DNA of 64,000 nucleotides from Gnetum montanum (GCA_015680685.1 MNCI01023827.1:107137-171136); one strand, 5' to 3'. Numbered from the stretch's first letter, positions 24,356 to 37,080 are shown. The notes: generated by a model not told the origin, from the letters alone. Program-made: numbers and translations.

Positions 24356-25200
24356 TTAGCAAGGATGAAGGTCTCCCCCACGATTGATTGGAAAGAAGGA
24401 GACGTGAAAAATGGAATGAGGTTGTCTTGGTGATGTCGAGATGGTATCCCTAGCTAGGTGGAGCCCACAGAAAGGTTTGAGTTCCAAGGGCTCTTGTTGA
24501 AAGCTTTCAGGAATTTGAAACTTTCTCCAGTCACCATGGTCATCAACAGTGGGGGCCCATTGATGAACCTCTTCCATTTCATCCATGTTTTCTACATAGG
24601 CTTGTACAAGCCCCTCAAGTGGTTCCATGCACATTACCCTGCTAGCAGGGTTAGCTGCCAGCCAATGGGTGCCCTCTTGATTGGTACAGGCACTGTTGGA
24701 TGGGTGATTCCTCGGTACACTAACTACATGCTTGAATGAATATCCTCTTAGCGTACCATAACTACTGCACACAATTGCACCCATAGTCACTGTACGTGAT
24801 GCATGGAACATGCTTCTTCTTGATCTTTCCAAAAGGATTTTCCTTTAAAATTTCAAGGGAAAGATCTCAAAGTCCTAGTCTTGCATCCACCATGCTCAAC
24901 CAGGCCCTTCCCATTATGATTGGGAAGTTCCCCTTGCAATTTTCAACACTGATGATAAGAAAATCAGCAAGATAGGACCACCCACAAATGGTGGTCATAA
25001 TGTCCTCCACTTCTTCCAAGGGAACAATGATGAACTGGTTTGCTAGTTTGAGCCTAATGTTGCTCTTCTTTAGCAGGGTCAAGTTCCAGTTCTTGTACAT
25101 GTCATGAGAAATCAAATTAACTCCTGACCCCAAGTCCAAAAGAGCTTTATAGGGCTCATTTCTTGCCACCTAAAGATGGATGAGAGGACTTCCTAGATCA
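24356..25200 (-). pseudogene. Aspartic protease and linker of element C
   Basis: The minus frame 25169-24867 shows the protease signature ALLDLGSGVNLI, with D-L-G-S as active site, and later FPIIMGRAWL. This is the pattern of Athila/Tat-type proteases (DLGASVN...), which cleave gag-pol. The next frame (24832-24356) continues the protease-to-RT linker (MCMEPLEGLVQAYVENMDEMEEVH), matched in D near 33880. After ELKPFCG the pol sequence stops and the reading continues into non-coding sequence to a stop at 24356. The RT that should follow is gone. Confidence 0.8.
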
Positions 25201-26805
25201 GTCAATTTCCAAGGGAGGTGACCTACCTTCATCCAGTTGGTCATGGCATGTGTGAGCATGACCATTTGGACATTGGATTGTGATTGTCTTGAAGGCTACC
25301 CGAGCGGTGGAATAGTGGAGGCGGTTTGAGATTCAGAGGCACCAACCATAGGTGGGTGTGAGGGTGTGCGTACATGATTGGGTCAAAAGAAGGGACGTTT
25401 CCATGGCTTGGCTTCTGGTCCACTTAGCTGAGGAGTTGGTTGGATGTTGATAGCCCTCATAGTGTTTCGTTGTTGTGGCTGTGGCGATATCTCCCCCTGC
25501 ATAGGTGGAGCAGGTTGTAGTTGAGTGGGATGTTGTGGAGAAGGAGTGGTAGGAGAAGATGATGGAGGTAAGTATAAATGTGGGCTTTCCCCCTGGGTGA
25601 TGTAGACAATGGTCTGAAATATTTTGGGGGATGGTAATAATTTTGAAAAGTGGCCTGGCTGAAAGACTCCCATGGAGAGACTGGTTGCTAAACATAGTAC
25701 CCATAGGGATCTAGTTGTCGGTAAGGGTACTATTTCCTTGGAGGTGGCATTCCCCATGCTTGTGGTTGCTGCCACTACTGGAATTATTCATAGGGTTACG
25801 GTGGCATTCCACTTGGATAATACCCTTGCTACTTGTGGAACTGCCTTGAGTTGCCTTGTGGGTAAGGCGACCTTCAGGGTGTTTGCTGTTGCGCCAAGCA
25901 AGGATTCAACGCGTACACCTCAGACTCTTGGAGATGTGACACCATAGGACAACACCCCTTAGGATGTTCATATTGGCATATGCCACATTCATCATCCTCC
26001 TCCATGTCAGAGTTTATGACCCACTCTGCTACAGCAACTTTGCCCTTACCCTTATGTTGAGCATGTTCAACTTCCTTCTTCCTACGTCGATCACGATCAT
26101 AACCTTATTCTCTGGACTCCTCTGCAATTTTTAGCACACTCTGGAATTTTTCATCCAAAGAGTTCCACATCTGATCAACCTTTGCCAATATTTCAAATGC
26201 AAACTTTTGTAAAGGCAAGGTCTTTCGGTTCACCGCTGCTTCCAGTGGTGATTCCTCATCCTCATCACAGAATCGAGCCTTCCTCTTTATGATGGAGGGA
26301 TCCCAATTAAATTCTTTTGCACTCTTCTTCTTTCTAAGTTATCTTTCCTCCCTAGCCACCTGTTCAATGAGGCGCTACAATTGATGGGCCCTTAGCTTCG
26401 ACAGTCATTCCTGGGCATACACACCAAGGGTCTTTCATGTTTCAAAATGGAGCCCATCAATGATGTGGTGAAGCTGTGCCTGCTGAGAATAGCCATGACC
26501 AGGGCACCAATGTAGCAATGAATAGTATCTACTCATGGCTGCATCCAAGGGTTCATGATTACCTTACTTCCACCCTTGGATCTGACGTCTCAAGTTTGCC
26601 ACTCTAGAGTATGATTGATACTTGTCATTGAAAATCTCAAGCATTGTACTCCATCTTCTGATTGATTCTAGTTCCAAGAATTGATACCAATTCTCTGCTT
26701 CCTTGATGAATGTGCGAGGGAATAGCTTCTGCTTCTACCAATCATTGTCAATGTTCTACAGGATGCAGGCGTCATGGAACGCCTGCAAGTGAGTTTGTGG
26801 ATCAC
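25201..26805 (-). pseudogene. Gag of element C, 5' truncated
   Basis: Minus-strand translation gives a Retrotrans_gag region from the top at 26800 (LQNIDNDW, KLFPRTF, then HHIIDGLH around 26450), a charged linker, a zinc knuckle CX2CX3HX4C at about 25990-25940 (CGICQYEHPKGCC), and a Pro/Gln-rich tail (25775-25333). The gag start and leader are missing because the frame abuts the truncated 5' LTR at about 26805. Stops occur at several places. It resembles gag of D and F more than gag of B. Confidence 0.75.
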
Positions 26806-27578
26806 TTATCGTTGTCTTCCTAATCTCACTTGTGATGTTCTATTTGCAATGGTTAACTAAGATTAAGGCTAATGATTTTTATAGCTTTTTACTTTATCTT
26901 TTGACATCTAATTAAAGTATGGAAAGTAAAGAATGAACTATTATCTAATCTATGATTATCCTAATTTGTATTCTAACTATTCCTACCATAAGTATCTGAT
27001 CCCATCTTTTGAGCATGTTCTGAGCATCCCCTAAACACTACTGGGTTACCAGACATTAAGCATCACTGGGTTACCAAGTGTTGGGTTTATGTTCGACATG
27101 GTCATACTTATGGCCTTTACGAACTATAAAGGAATGATAGCGATGAAAATAACAATAATAGAAACTTAAGTAATTATCAAAGCATAAACATATTAAACTA
27201 TTGAATGCATTAAATGACTAAGTCCAAATGCTACAAGAAATGCTTGAAGAGTTCTTCTTTATTGCCATCACGCTAATGGGCTCAAACACATCAACGCTCA
27301 AATACAGATCTGATCACTTTTCTTACACCTACTGCAGGCACTTGGAAAATATTCTATCTCCTGTAGGAACAAATTGCAAGAGCTTCACTACAACTGACTA
27401 AAAATGTACCTAAATGAGGCGAAAGGCCCTCTTCTTTATAGGCCAAAATAGGCTCTGCGTAAATGGGGCCATGTTGACGCATGGAAGGCTGTGTCGACGA
27501 GGCCGCGTCGACGCGGCCGCGTATACGCAGCCCCGTATCCACGGCCTACTCAACGCATCGACTAATGACACTTCATTA
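26806..27578 (-). repeat. 5' LTR of element C, U5 end lost
   Basis: Aligns with 18775-19480 and lacks the first 135 bases or so (plus-strand left end). It ends TTCATTA. The U3 array is enlarged (about 27465-27560), with GTCGACG, GCGGCCGC and GTATACGC words, against about 40 bases in the other LTR of the same element. Confidence 0.85.
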
Positions 27579-27900
27579 GCAGTGGATGTTGGGACTTATT
27601 CCTAGTAGTGGTCCCATATTTATGAACTCTTGGGACTTGTTTTCAAAGAAAAAATATTGTTACCATGTTGGAATTCATGGAACCTACCTTGTGAGGATGA
27701 GTTGTTGATGTAGCCTAAGTGTATATATCTCCTCCCTTATAAGCAAGGCATGATCTTATGTACTCTCTCTCAACTTTTGGGGCTCTAGAGGAACTTCCTT
27801 ATTGGGGTTCTCTGGTAGACCATCCTTATTGTAAACCCTACAGGGATGAGTCATGTATTGTTTTGAGTTGGTAGTTGATGTTGATGAAGCTCATTCTTTG
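27579..27900. other. Unassigned DNA between C and the ORF2 fragment of D
   Basis: Contains 'ttgggacttatt'-type words also seen at 18230-18370, suggesting that C split a single older sequence. A TATA-like 'gtatatatctcctccc' at about 27720 is noted, but with no supporting structure. Confidence 0.35.
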
Positions 27901-28752
27901 TAAAATTGTTGACAAAGTTTCTTAATGAGGCATGGAAAGGGAAATGCCTTCCTTCCACATTCATTTTCTTTCAATTACTTCTCCATCTCTAGATAGATCA
28001 ACTGTGGATGGTTGACAGGGAATCTCCCACTCAAAGTGGTGCATGCTTAGGTAGAGAAGGTGATGATTTTGCTAAGCCTCACCATGGGATTGAGGTGGAA
28101 GGTTGAAATCTTGTAATGAATCATCTCTTCCATTGTTAGCATGTCAAACTCCTTATAGTTAATGCCATAGTACCATCACACCCATTCCTTCTTGATACTG
28201 GGATCCACCTACATTGGGATCTGAGTAAGACTTGCCCCCATTTCTGGAAACCCAAGCACTATAGCAATGACCTATTCTAAGTAGGACATTGAGATGTCCT
28301 TGATTTTTATTGTGGATTTGGGTTACTTGTTGTTCTAGAATAAAAATTTCTCTCCCATGTAGTAGAAGTGATGATTGGCCACATGGGAGAGGCCTTCAGC
28401 TGCTCCTGCACTTATTTTCATGCATGCTCCAAGAAAAGACAAAATTTTAACTCCTAGAGCACTAATTTTTGGACCTCCCTTGATTTGATTTAATTAGGTA
28501 AGCCTCTATCAAGGTCACCTTGAGATTTGTTCGTTGTGTTGGTACATCATCCCAATGGGAGTGTTCTACTATTGCTACTGGTTCTAGAATCTATCAAATA
28601 GATTCCACCTTAGCCTCTTTCCTAACAAGACCTATGGCATGGATTATAAGAAATTCTTCCTGGGACTATTCTTGGCCCCTTCCCATTCTAGGATGTTTCT
28701 CCCTTGGTTGAGACAATCCTACTTCCTACATGTGCTTCTCTTTTGGTATCAT
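27900..28752 (-). pseudogene. ORF2 N-terminal part of element D
   Basis: ATG at 28752, with ACAA where other copies have the acceptor ...AG. The region parallels C: 28025 corresponds to 21828, with nearly equal spacing from the start (about 727 against 744 bases). It covers the domain start up to the 'CTCCCACTCAAAGTGG' block near 28030. Similarity fades at about 27900. Multiple stops. Confidence 0.6.
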
Positions 28753-28754
28753 TT

Positions 28755-30925
28755 GTGGTCACAACACATCCATGGATTAATAAATATAATGTGTAACTTT
28801 AAATTTTTGAATACCTTCTCTCATTAGTTAGTTATACTTTGGCTAAGGTTGAACCATGGTAGATTGATTATTTTATTATTATTTTATTAATTATTTTACT
28901 GTAGATTTCACTAGAGCTCGTTGGAAAGGTTTAACTCTTGTAATTTAGTGTTTAATAGTTGATTTTTTAGTTAAACCTTTATGGGATTTAGAAAACTTGT
29001 AAAAAAGTTTCTATCAAAAATGGCATATTTGTGGCCCCCATGACAAAGAGCTTACCTCCAGTAGCTATAAGGTTGAAGAATGGAGTGATTTGGATAAATG
29101 GTTAGGAAGTTCTAGGCTTTGAAAATTTGAAAACCTCCCTTAACATTTGTAAAAAAATGTAAAAATTTCCAAGTGAGATCACGCATATATATAGTATTTT
29201 TCTGCCACGTCAACGGGGCCCCATATAAGAGGCCTCATATATGAGTCTACTCTATTAACAGGGCCCCGTATATGGGGCCTATAGGCAAAAATTTTAAAAT
29301 TTGAATATCTCAAAAGATATAAGGAATTTTTCAATGAAATTGGGGTCCATGGAATCCCAAAAAAGCCAACAATATGATAAAACCATTGAAGAGGATCTTT
29401 AGCAGCTCAAAAATTGAAAATTTTTATGGAGAATGTATTTATTGGATAAAATTTCTAAAGGAGCACATGGTGTGATGTAGAAGATGAATGTACAAAAGAT
29501 TCTGTTCGCAAGAATATCTAAGGATAAGGAACTTAGCAAACCCAACAAAGAGATATGCAAGTGGGTCCTCCCCATAGCAAACACATGCCTTGTTTACCTT
29601 TGCATGTCCTCAACCTAAGAAGTCCATGAACCCCATAGGTGATTAATGGTTAATAAAAGTTAAGGACCAAAACCTAGAAGATTCTACCTAAGAATTTAAA
29701 TACGTTAGACTAAGACACAGGATCAAGAACATGGACATCGGCAGTGAGGTGAGTTACAATTAGCATAAATGGATGATGGAGAAGGTGGAATGGAATTCTA
29801 AATCAAGGTCATAAGAAGTCCCTTGTGGAGTTTATGTTTAAAATGACTGAATAAGATCCATCCTTATTCCAAACCAAAACCAACCCCTTTCAATGACTTC
29901 ACATCGTCACTTCAAGACCGAACCACCCCCTCAAGACACAGCAGTGCTCACATAAAACAACCATCATTCCATGAAGAGAAGAAAAGATAAGTAGGAAGTG
30001 AAAGAAAGCCTTAGTTAAAGGGGACCTTCAAGCATGGGTAACATGTCTTTCTAGTCTCATAACCAATGCCTGTAGCTTGTTTATGTGTCTAAGGAACGTG
30101 CCTTGAATTTCCATCATGATTTTTTTGTTTATTTGTTTTTTTTTCCTCTTTTTTTTGGATTTTTGGATGGGAACCAAACCATGAAAAGACTTTATTTGAC
30201 TTCCTATTAGAGGTTGAAATGGAACAATAAGAAGCTCATGAAAATACTTGAGCACCCAAGTAAGTAGAAAAATACAAAGAGTATTGAGTCTCCTTAAAGT
30301 CACGCCCTATGCAAACCTTTGAATCCTTTCCAATTCCAAAAGCTACCAAGGTCACAAATTTATTAAAAGTTTATTTAATGAAAGGGACCTCAAACTTCCA
30401 AAATAAGGAAAACCATAGAGTTTGTGAATGGGTGAATGTTGTGGACTCACTACTTGTTCCATGAAAAAGAAACCATGATTGAGCCATCAGTACAAAAATT
30501 CAAAAATAGAAACCAAACATTAGCAAACAAAACATAAAATACAAACCACCACTAGTAACAAGTATAGCACCACTATGTCTTGTGGTAATAAAGCACTTTT
30601 ATTAGTAAAATTTTGAAAAACACACTTAAATAAAACAAAGTAAAATATATAAGAAAGTATAATATATCCAAGAAAGATTCAAATGTACTAATGATGGTGT
30701 AAAACAAAAAAATCATGTAAAATAGGAAGAAGTTTTAAAATCAAAAAGGTGTAAAAATAAATAACTCACAAAATCAAAAATATGGAAAACAAAAAATAAA
30801 AAAACTAAGGAGCCATATGGATGATTAGCATGGATGGCCATCTTCCCCATGACTAAGTTGGAAGGAGGAGATCCATAAAATTGAGCATGGTTGTCCATCT
30901 ATTAAGGTGGTTGTTGCACTAGCTT
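28755..30925 (-). other. Non-coding cis region of element D
   Basis: Holds T-rich tracts (30800-30590, minus sense), GTCACGCCC near 30300, island 2 (30023-30054), island 1 (29554-29581) and the internal promoter-like segment at 29184-29290. No coding domain was found; open frames here are low complexity. Confidence 0.6.
29184..29290 (-). promoter_or_regulatory. Possible internal promoter with GGGGCCCC array (element D)
   Basis: In minus sense, an array of GGGGCCC, GAGGCCTC and TATATGGGGCC words (29205-29290) is followed by CTATATATATG (29184-29194) and T/C-rich sequence. The array uses the same GGGGCCCC and GTTGACG words as the U3 array of the D LTR (37880-37995). ORF2 starts about 440 bases downstream. 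Confidence 0.45.
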
Positions 30926-30929
30926 ACTT

Positions 30930-32275
30930 GGGCTCATGAAAAGGTTTTATCTGTTGGATGTTCACCAACTGCTTTTTTTCCTAGGCTCTCAAGTTTGTAT
31001 ATGATCATAGCCCCAAAATAAAAGGTTTCGTCAATTACATAAGGTCCCTCCCACAATGTTTGGAACTTTGATTTCTAGGATACGTGTGTGGGGTTCTAGT
31101 AAAGAACCTTATCTTCCAATTAAAATTTCACTTTCCATATTCTAAGGCCATGTCATTGTTTATTGTATGCCTTGTGCACTTCATTCAAAGATAGGACCAC
31201 TAATCAATTTTCATCTAGCACATTCAAGTTAATCAATCTTTCTCTTTGTGCTAGGCTCAGGTCAAGGTCTAAGTCATAGGCTTTTGAGAGTGCACAAATA
31301 TGGACTTGAATCGAGAGTGTTGGAAGCTTTTCATACACCAACTCATAGGGACAATAGCCAATTGGGAGTTTCCATGTTGAGTGGTAGGCTCATAGGGAAT
31401 TATTGAGTTTTTTACTCCAATCTCTCCTATATTTGCTTATGGTCCTTATCAAGATCTTTGTAATCTTCCTATTGGTGACTTATGCTTACTTGTTGGCTTG
31501 GGAGTGATAGGGTGTTGTTAATTTATGTTCAACCCCCAAGCGTTGCATCAACTTTCTAGAAGTGGTGCCTATAAAATGAGTTCCATTGTCAGAAATCAAT
31601 GCACATGGCACCCCAAACTTGTTTATAATAAGTTGTTATACAAATCTAGTAGTAATGGATGATGTACAATCAATGATGATTGTTGCTTCTACCCATTTGC
31701 TGCAGTAGTTGACTGCTATGATGATATATGTCTTTCCATTGAACATGGGTGTGATGTGACCCATGAAGTCTATGGTCCATATGTCAAAGGATTCCAATGG
31801 TTGAATCCACTATTGAGAATCCTTCATTCAAGTAGTCATCCCACCATCTCATTTATAGCATTCACAAGATCAAACAAATTGATGGGTATCCTTGAAGATT
31901 ATAGGCCAATAGTATCTTACCATCAAGATTTTTATGGTCATCCATCTCCCTACATAGTGACCTCTACAAGGGCCTTTATGAGCATTTTGAAGAATGTGTA
32001 ATTGATCTATATTAAGGATACACCAACAAATCAAGCCATCAGCATACACCTTGTAAAGGTATCTGTTGATTTTCATGAAGTACTTTGCCTAATGAAGAAA
32101 CTATTGTTTCTTCCTAAAGTCCAAATCTTATGGCATCTCTTGAGTAAGAAAGTAAGTGAGGATGCCAACATACCAAGTTGGTTTAGGGGGCACTTGGTCA
32201 TTTATTGCTCCTGTAAAAAGGAGTTCATCTAGAAATTGATTAGAGAGTGGACTCTCCTCCTCCTTATTATCCCAT
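30930..32275 (-). pseudogene. Integrase of element D
   Basis: Would insert cDNA into host DNA. The zinc-binding part is at 32076-31870 (DGLICWCI, CRGHYVGRW, YYWPIIFKDTHQFV). The core at about 31790-31440 shows MGHITPMFNGKTYIIIAVNYCSKWVEA-like residues split over the frame, SDNGTHFIG and GVEHKLTTPYHSQ. The C-terminal region reaches about 30930 with LYWNPTHVS and WEGPYVIDE. Many catalytic-region residues survive, but several stops (for example in NNSL-stop-AYHSTWK) end translation. Confidence 0.82.
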
Positions 32276-32279
32276 CTTA

Positions 32280-33760
32280 ACCAAGAAAGGTGGTCAATGA
32301 CCACATTCTTAGTCCCTTTCCGATCTACCATTACAAGATCAAATTTCTACAAGATCACAAGCCATCATATGATACAGGGCCTCACTATTGGCTTGTTTAT
32401 TATGAAGCAGATGGCACTATGATCTATGTGCACAAACACTTTATAGCCAAGCACATAGTGCCTGAACTTTTCAAGAGCATCTGCCACTGCCATCAATTCT
32501 TTTTCAATTGTTGTGTAATTCAACTATGCACCCACAATGCTTTGGCTTTCCTAGTAAATGTAATATGGATATTTCTTATTGTCTAGCTATGTAAACATGG
32601 CTTCCAAGGCATAATTGGATGCATCTATCATTATATGAAATGGATTAAACCAATTTAGTACCCATAGAATTGGAATTTCTATGAGTTTCTCCTTTAATAG
32701 TTGGAATGCATGTTCACACTTCTTGGTCCAAACAAATGGGGCATCTTTCTTTGTAAGCTCAACCAACAACTTTGCAATCCTAGAGAAATTCTCTATGAAT
32801 TGTTGGTAGTAGCCAGTATGTCCAAGAATGATTAGATGTCTTTGACTGTCTCTGGTTGACATGTGATTTCTGAGATAACCCTTATCTTTTTTAGGTCTAC
32901 CTCAATCCCTGCCTGAGTAAATCTATACTTTAGTCCTACGCGTTCCTAGACCATTAAATGGCTTTTCTACCAATTGAGCTTAAAGTTTATTTCAATACAT
33001 ATTTTTAGTACCTACTCAAGATGATCTAGGGCTTGCTTAAATGTAGCCCCATAGGTAGAGAAGTCATCCTTAAAGACTTCTACCTCGCTACTAATCTACT
33101 TTTGAAAAATTCCAAGGACCAGGTGTTGGAATGTTACAGGGGCATTGCATAGATCAAATGATATCTTACAATATGCAAAAGTTTCCTAGGGACTCATGAA
33201 TGTTGTTTTGGCTTGATCCTCTAGTATGATATGGATCTAGTTATAGCCACTATAACCATCCAAGAAGCTATAATAGCAATGCCCAAAGATAGTATCCAAC
33301 ACTTGGTTCACAAATGGTAATGGAAAATGATCTTTAAATGTTGCCATGTTCAATAGCCTAAAGTTGATGTAGACCCATCACTTGGCACCTTTCTTTAGCA
33401 TAATTATAAGTGGTCTAACCCACTCACCATCCATGATGAGATATATGAACCCTACCTTGAGGAGTTGTTCTATTTCCTCCTTGATGATCTATTTCAATCT
33501 AGGGATCAGCCACCTCTATGGCTACCTTCTTGGCTTCATGGCTGGGTTAGTGTAGATATGATGTTGACATATCCTTGGATCAATTCCTATCAATTTAGGA
33601 TATGACCAAGAAAAGGTTGTTGGCCACTTGTTGACCACATCCAATAACTTTTAATTTTGTTCGAAAGCATGATTTACATTAATTATGACCAGCTTACCAT
33701 TATTTAATAATGCATACTCCATACCAACTAGTAGAGTTTTCAACTCTAGGGTCTCTTGCT
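32280..33760 (-). pseudogene. Reverse transcriptase and RNase H of element D
   Basis: Would copy element RNA into DNA and degrade the RNA strand. RT blocks on the minus strand include GEWVRPLI..., FPLPFVNQVLD, FLDGYSGYN, the active site VFKDDFSTYG near 33090-33060 (family usual VFMDDFS), and GYYQQFIENFSRIA with ELTKKDAPFVWT (32862-32700). RNase H begins FHIMIDASNYALEAM (about 32640-32590) and ends near 32330. DRKGTKNVVIDHLSWL leads into the tether before integrase. Stops include a likely TGG-to-TAG change in the CPxGTFAY motif and CAG-to-TAG in GYNQI. Confidence 0.85.
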
Positions 33761-34099
33761 TGAAATTTTTAGGGATTTCCAACTATTCCTAATAGGTATC
33801 TTCATCATCATCATCAAAGAGTTTGTGATGAACTTGCTCAAGTTTATCCATGCCTTCAACATAAGCACATGTTAGGCTCTCAATAGGTTCCATGCATAGT
33901 GTTTTGCTATCAGAGTCAACTATTAGCCACTAAGTGTCCTCCTATTTTGTGGTTGCTGCATACAGGCACCTTTGGATATCTATTTCATGTGCACATTGAT
34001 TACATGCTTTAATGAATGTACTCTTAATGGACCAAATTTTTTGCATGCAATTGCATCCATTATTGCTATATGCGATGCATGGGACATGCTTTTTCTCTG

Positions 34100-34475
34100 G
34101 GTGTCTAAATTCATTCTCCTTGGAGATTTCTAAGGAGAGGTCCCTGATGCCCATTCGTGCATCAATAGTGCTTAATCATCCACATCCCATAATGATGGGG
34201 AAGTCACCCTTGCAATTTTCTACTTTGATCACCAGAAAATCGATAGGATAGGATCATCCATAAATGGTAGTCATAATGCCCTCCACTAATCCCAAAGGAA
34301 CAATGATTAACTGGTTTGCTAATTCCAAATAGATGTTGCTCTTCTTAAGAGGTGTTAGGTTCTCAACCTTGTACATGTCATGGGAGATGAGATTGATGTT
34401 AGAACTAGAATCAAGAAAAGCCCTGCATGGCTCATGTCTAACACTCTATAAGTAAATAAGAGAACTTTTTGGGTT
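34100..34475 (-). pseudogene. Aspartic protease of element D
   Basis: Minus translation gives CRAFLDSSSNINLISHDMY, where the active-site triad is altered (DSS for DLG/DSG), then NLTPLKKSNI, LANQLIIVPLG and CKGDFPIIMG. It closely parallels the protease of C, which keeps DLGS. The linker to RT follows (34150-33800; CMEPIESL, DKLEQVHH). Confidence 0.75.
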
Positions 34476-34559
34476 GAATCTTTTCATGGAAAGATTACTA
34501 GCCTTGATCTAATTAGAAATAGCATGAGTTAACATCACAGTGTGAATCTGAGGTAGCAT

Positions 34560-36700
34560 TTAGTTTGAAGGATACTCGAATGTGTTAGAAGTAGAGGATG
34601 AGGGTGTTGAAGATCTAGGGTACCGCATTAAGTTATGTGGATTTTGGAGGATCATTGGGTCAGAAAAGGGGTCATTTCTTGGATTGATTGTCTAAGCCAC
34701 TCTACTAGAAGGCTGATTGTGAATGTATAGCCCTCATAACATTTCCTTACTACAGCTGTGGGAGAATTTCACCCTGCATGGATGGAATAAGAGGTAATTG
34801 GGTTGAGGGTAAAGGGATATGTACAAATGGATGTAAAGGGTGATATGGATATGGATTCTCCCCTCAAGTAGATGGTGAATGAGTTTGATGATACTCTGGA
34901 GGGTAGTAGTGATGTTAAAATGAGACATGGCTTGTAGAGCTTCATGAAGAGATGGGTTGCTAAACATAGTACCCATATGGATCTGGTTACCTATAAGGGT
35001 ACTACTACCTTAGTAGTGGCATTCCCCATGACTGTGGTTAGTGCCACCATTGATACTATTCATATGATTATGGTTGAGTTCCACTTGGGTAGTAAGCCTA
35101 TTGTTGCTATCGGAACTACCTTGGATTGCCTCAAGGATAAGGCAATTATCTGAGTGCTTGCCTTTATGCAAGTCAAGGATTCAACAAATACATCCCAAAC
35201 TCTTATAAGTGTGACACCATAAGGCAACATCCCTTAGGATGTTCATACTAACAAATGCCACATCCAACATCATCATCAAAGTCTATCTCTACAACTTCAT
35301 CTACTACAGCAGCTTTGCCCTTACCTCTCTAGTAGGCATGTTTAGCTTCTTTTTGGCTCTTGCAGTCACGATCACTATCTCACTCTCTGGATTCTTCCAC
35401 AATCTTCATAGTAGTTTCAAATTTTTCATCCAAATATTCCCATAATTTATCAACATTTTTTGAAATGTTAGAAACAAATTTTTGGATGGGCAAGGTTTTC
35501 CTGTTCACCACTTCTTCAAATGGTGACTTCTCCTTGTCACAAAATCAAACCTCCATTTTTCTTATGAAAAGGTTCCTATTATATTTTTTTGCACTTTTCC
35601 TTTTTGCAACTCACCTTCTTCTTTTGAAACCTACTCTATTAGCCTCTGTATCTAATGAGCACTTAGTTTAGACAATCTCACTTAGGCATAAACCCCAAGA
35701 GTTCTTCTAGTTTCTACTCTAAGCCCATCTATGATGTGGTGGAGTTGTTGCCTCTTTGAATAATCATGGATAGGGCATTGGTGTACCCATGGCAGCATCC
35801 AAGGGCTCATGTGTTCCTTATTTCTAGCCTTGGATTTTTCTTCTCAAATTAGACACTCTAGAGTACGTCTGGTATTTGTCATTAAATAGCTCAAGCATTG
35901 TACTCCATTGGTGGATTGATTCCAGCTCTAAGGACCGATATCAGCTTTCTGCTTCCTTAATGAATGTCCTAAGGAAGAGTTTGAGTTTTTGCTAATCATT
36001 TTCAATGTTTTATAAGGCACAAGCATCATGAAAGGATTGTAGATGGTTTTGTGGATCAAAGTTATATCCCCCCTCAAATCTTGGAATATTGTTCATGTCT
36101 AAGTAGTTGATCTAACTTTCACATGCCTAGTTAGAATCTTAACTACCTCTGTAATGTTAAGCATACTTCAAGTTTCCAACAAAGGCTCATCATCATTATT
36201 ATTTTGTTGCCATTGATGATGCCCTCTATTACCCCTTTGATTATTCTGGGCATGGCAATTTGTATTATTACCACTCTACTCATCTCCATCATGGTTGTTT
36301 CTTTTGTAGCATTTTTTAGAACTAGAAGAAGAAGAAAAAGTAGATGCAGATGAAAGGGAAAAGAGGGAGGAGGACTACCTCCATTGTGATATATCTACCA
36401 ATTCCCCTTCAGTTATCATGGCCACATTCATAGGTTTTTTGATCATACTGATGCTTGTTCAATCCCTTACCTTGACTACCATCTTTTCCTGAACCCAGAT
36501 TGTTGATTATAGACTATAGATTTAGGGCCACACTCTAATCACCAATAAAAAAGGATGGAAAAATTTCATGCTAAGAGCACTCAGAGGGAGGATCCTCATT
36601 ATCATCTTGGTTCAATAGGGACAATGGTTTTGTGAAGTATTTCCCCTTCACATCCTCATGATGCTTCTCCTAGTGTCGATCTAGCCTGCATTGTGTTTTA
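34560..36700 (-). pseudogene. Gag of element D
   Basis: A Retrotrans_gag region at about 36110-35700 (NIPRFEGGYNFDPQNHLQSFHDAC, then KLKLFLRTF and HHIIDGL), a charged linker (35670-35300), a zinc knuckle CGIC-stop-YEHPKGCC at about 35260-35220 in which an internal codon is now a stop, and a Pro/Ser-rich tail to about 34560. The N-terminal part (36700-36110) is Ser- and Asn-rich. Several frameshifts; the exact start is not clear. Confidence 0.72.
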
Positions 36701-37080
36701 GTAGGATGGTAGTCTCAAGTGTCTTAACCATGCACAATGTATTCCTCTTGAAGATCTAATATGCCTAACTTCTTAAGAGTTTGAAATAGCATCATAAGCA
36801 TAGATCCATCAGGAGGCATTACAATGTTACCTTTCATATTATGACATTGCAGTTGCTCATCTTGATGTAAGATGAAGATGAAATCAGGAACATACTCATT
36901 TGGATGAATATATATTACTTTTCACTCTTGTAAGAAGAAGAAGACATTTTTCAAAACAACTAAAATATCAATGTTCTTTCATAATTATATTATCTAGGCA
37001 TGTTGTCAACCTTGGGGTTTGTCCAACGATTTTAATAATATCCACTAAACCTAGATAACACATGTTTCAACAAATAGAGT
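36701..37080 (-). other. Leader region of element D
   Basis: Between the primer site and recognisable gag. No domain seen. Likely 5' leader plus a decayed gag N-terminus. Confidence 0.45.

Larger units (their letters stand above)
18640..27578 (-). mobile_element. gag-protease-ORF2 LTR retrotransposon, element C (RT-integrase deleted)
   Basis: An 8.9 kb minus-strand element. The 3' LTR is 18640-19480. The 5' LTR is 26806-27578 and has lost its U5 end, the primer site and the gag start. Flanks GCAAT (18635-18639) and GCAGT (27579-27583) match at four of five positions. In sense order: LTR, gag, aspartic protease, linker, non-coding region, long ORF2, purine tract, LTR. RT, RNase H and integrase are absent: the protease linker joins directly to the non-coding region at about 24475, where element D has about 3 kb of pol. 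Confidence 0.85.
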
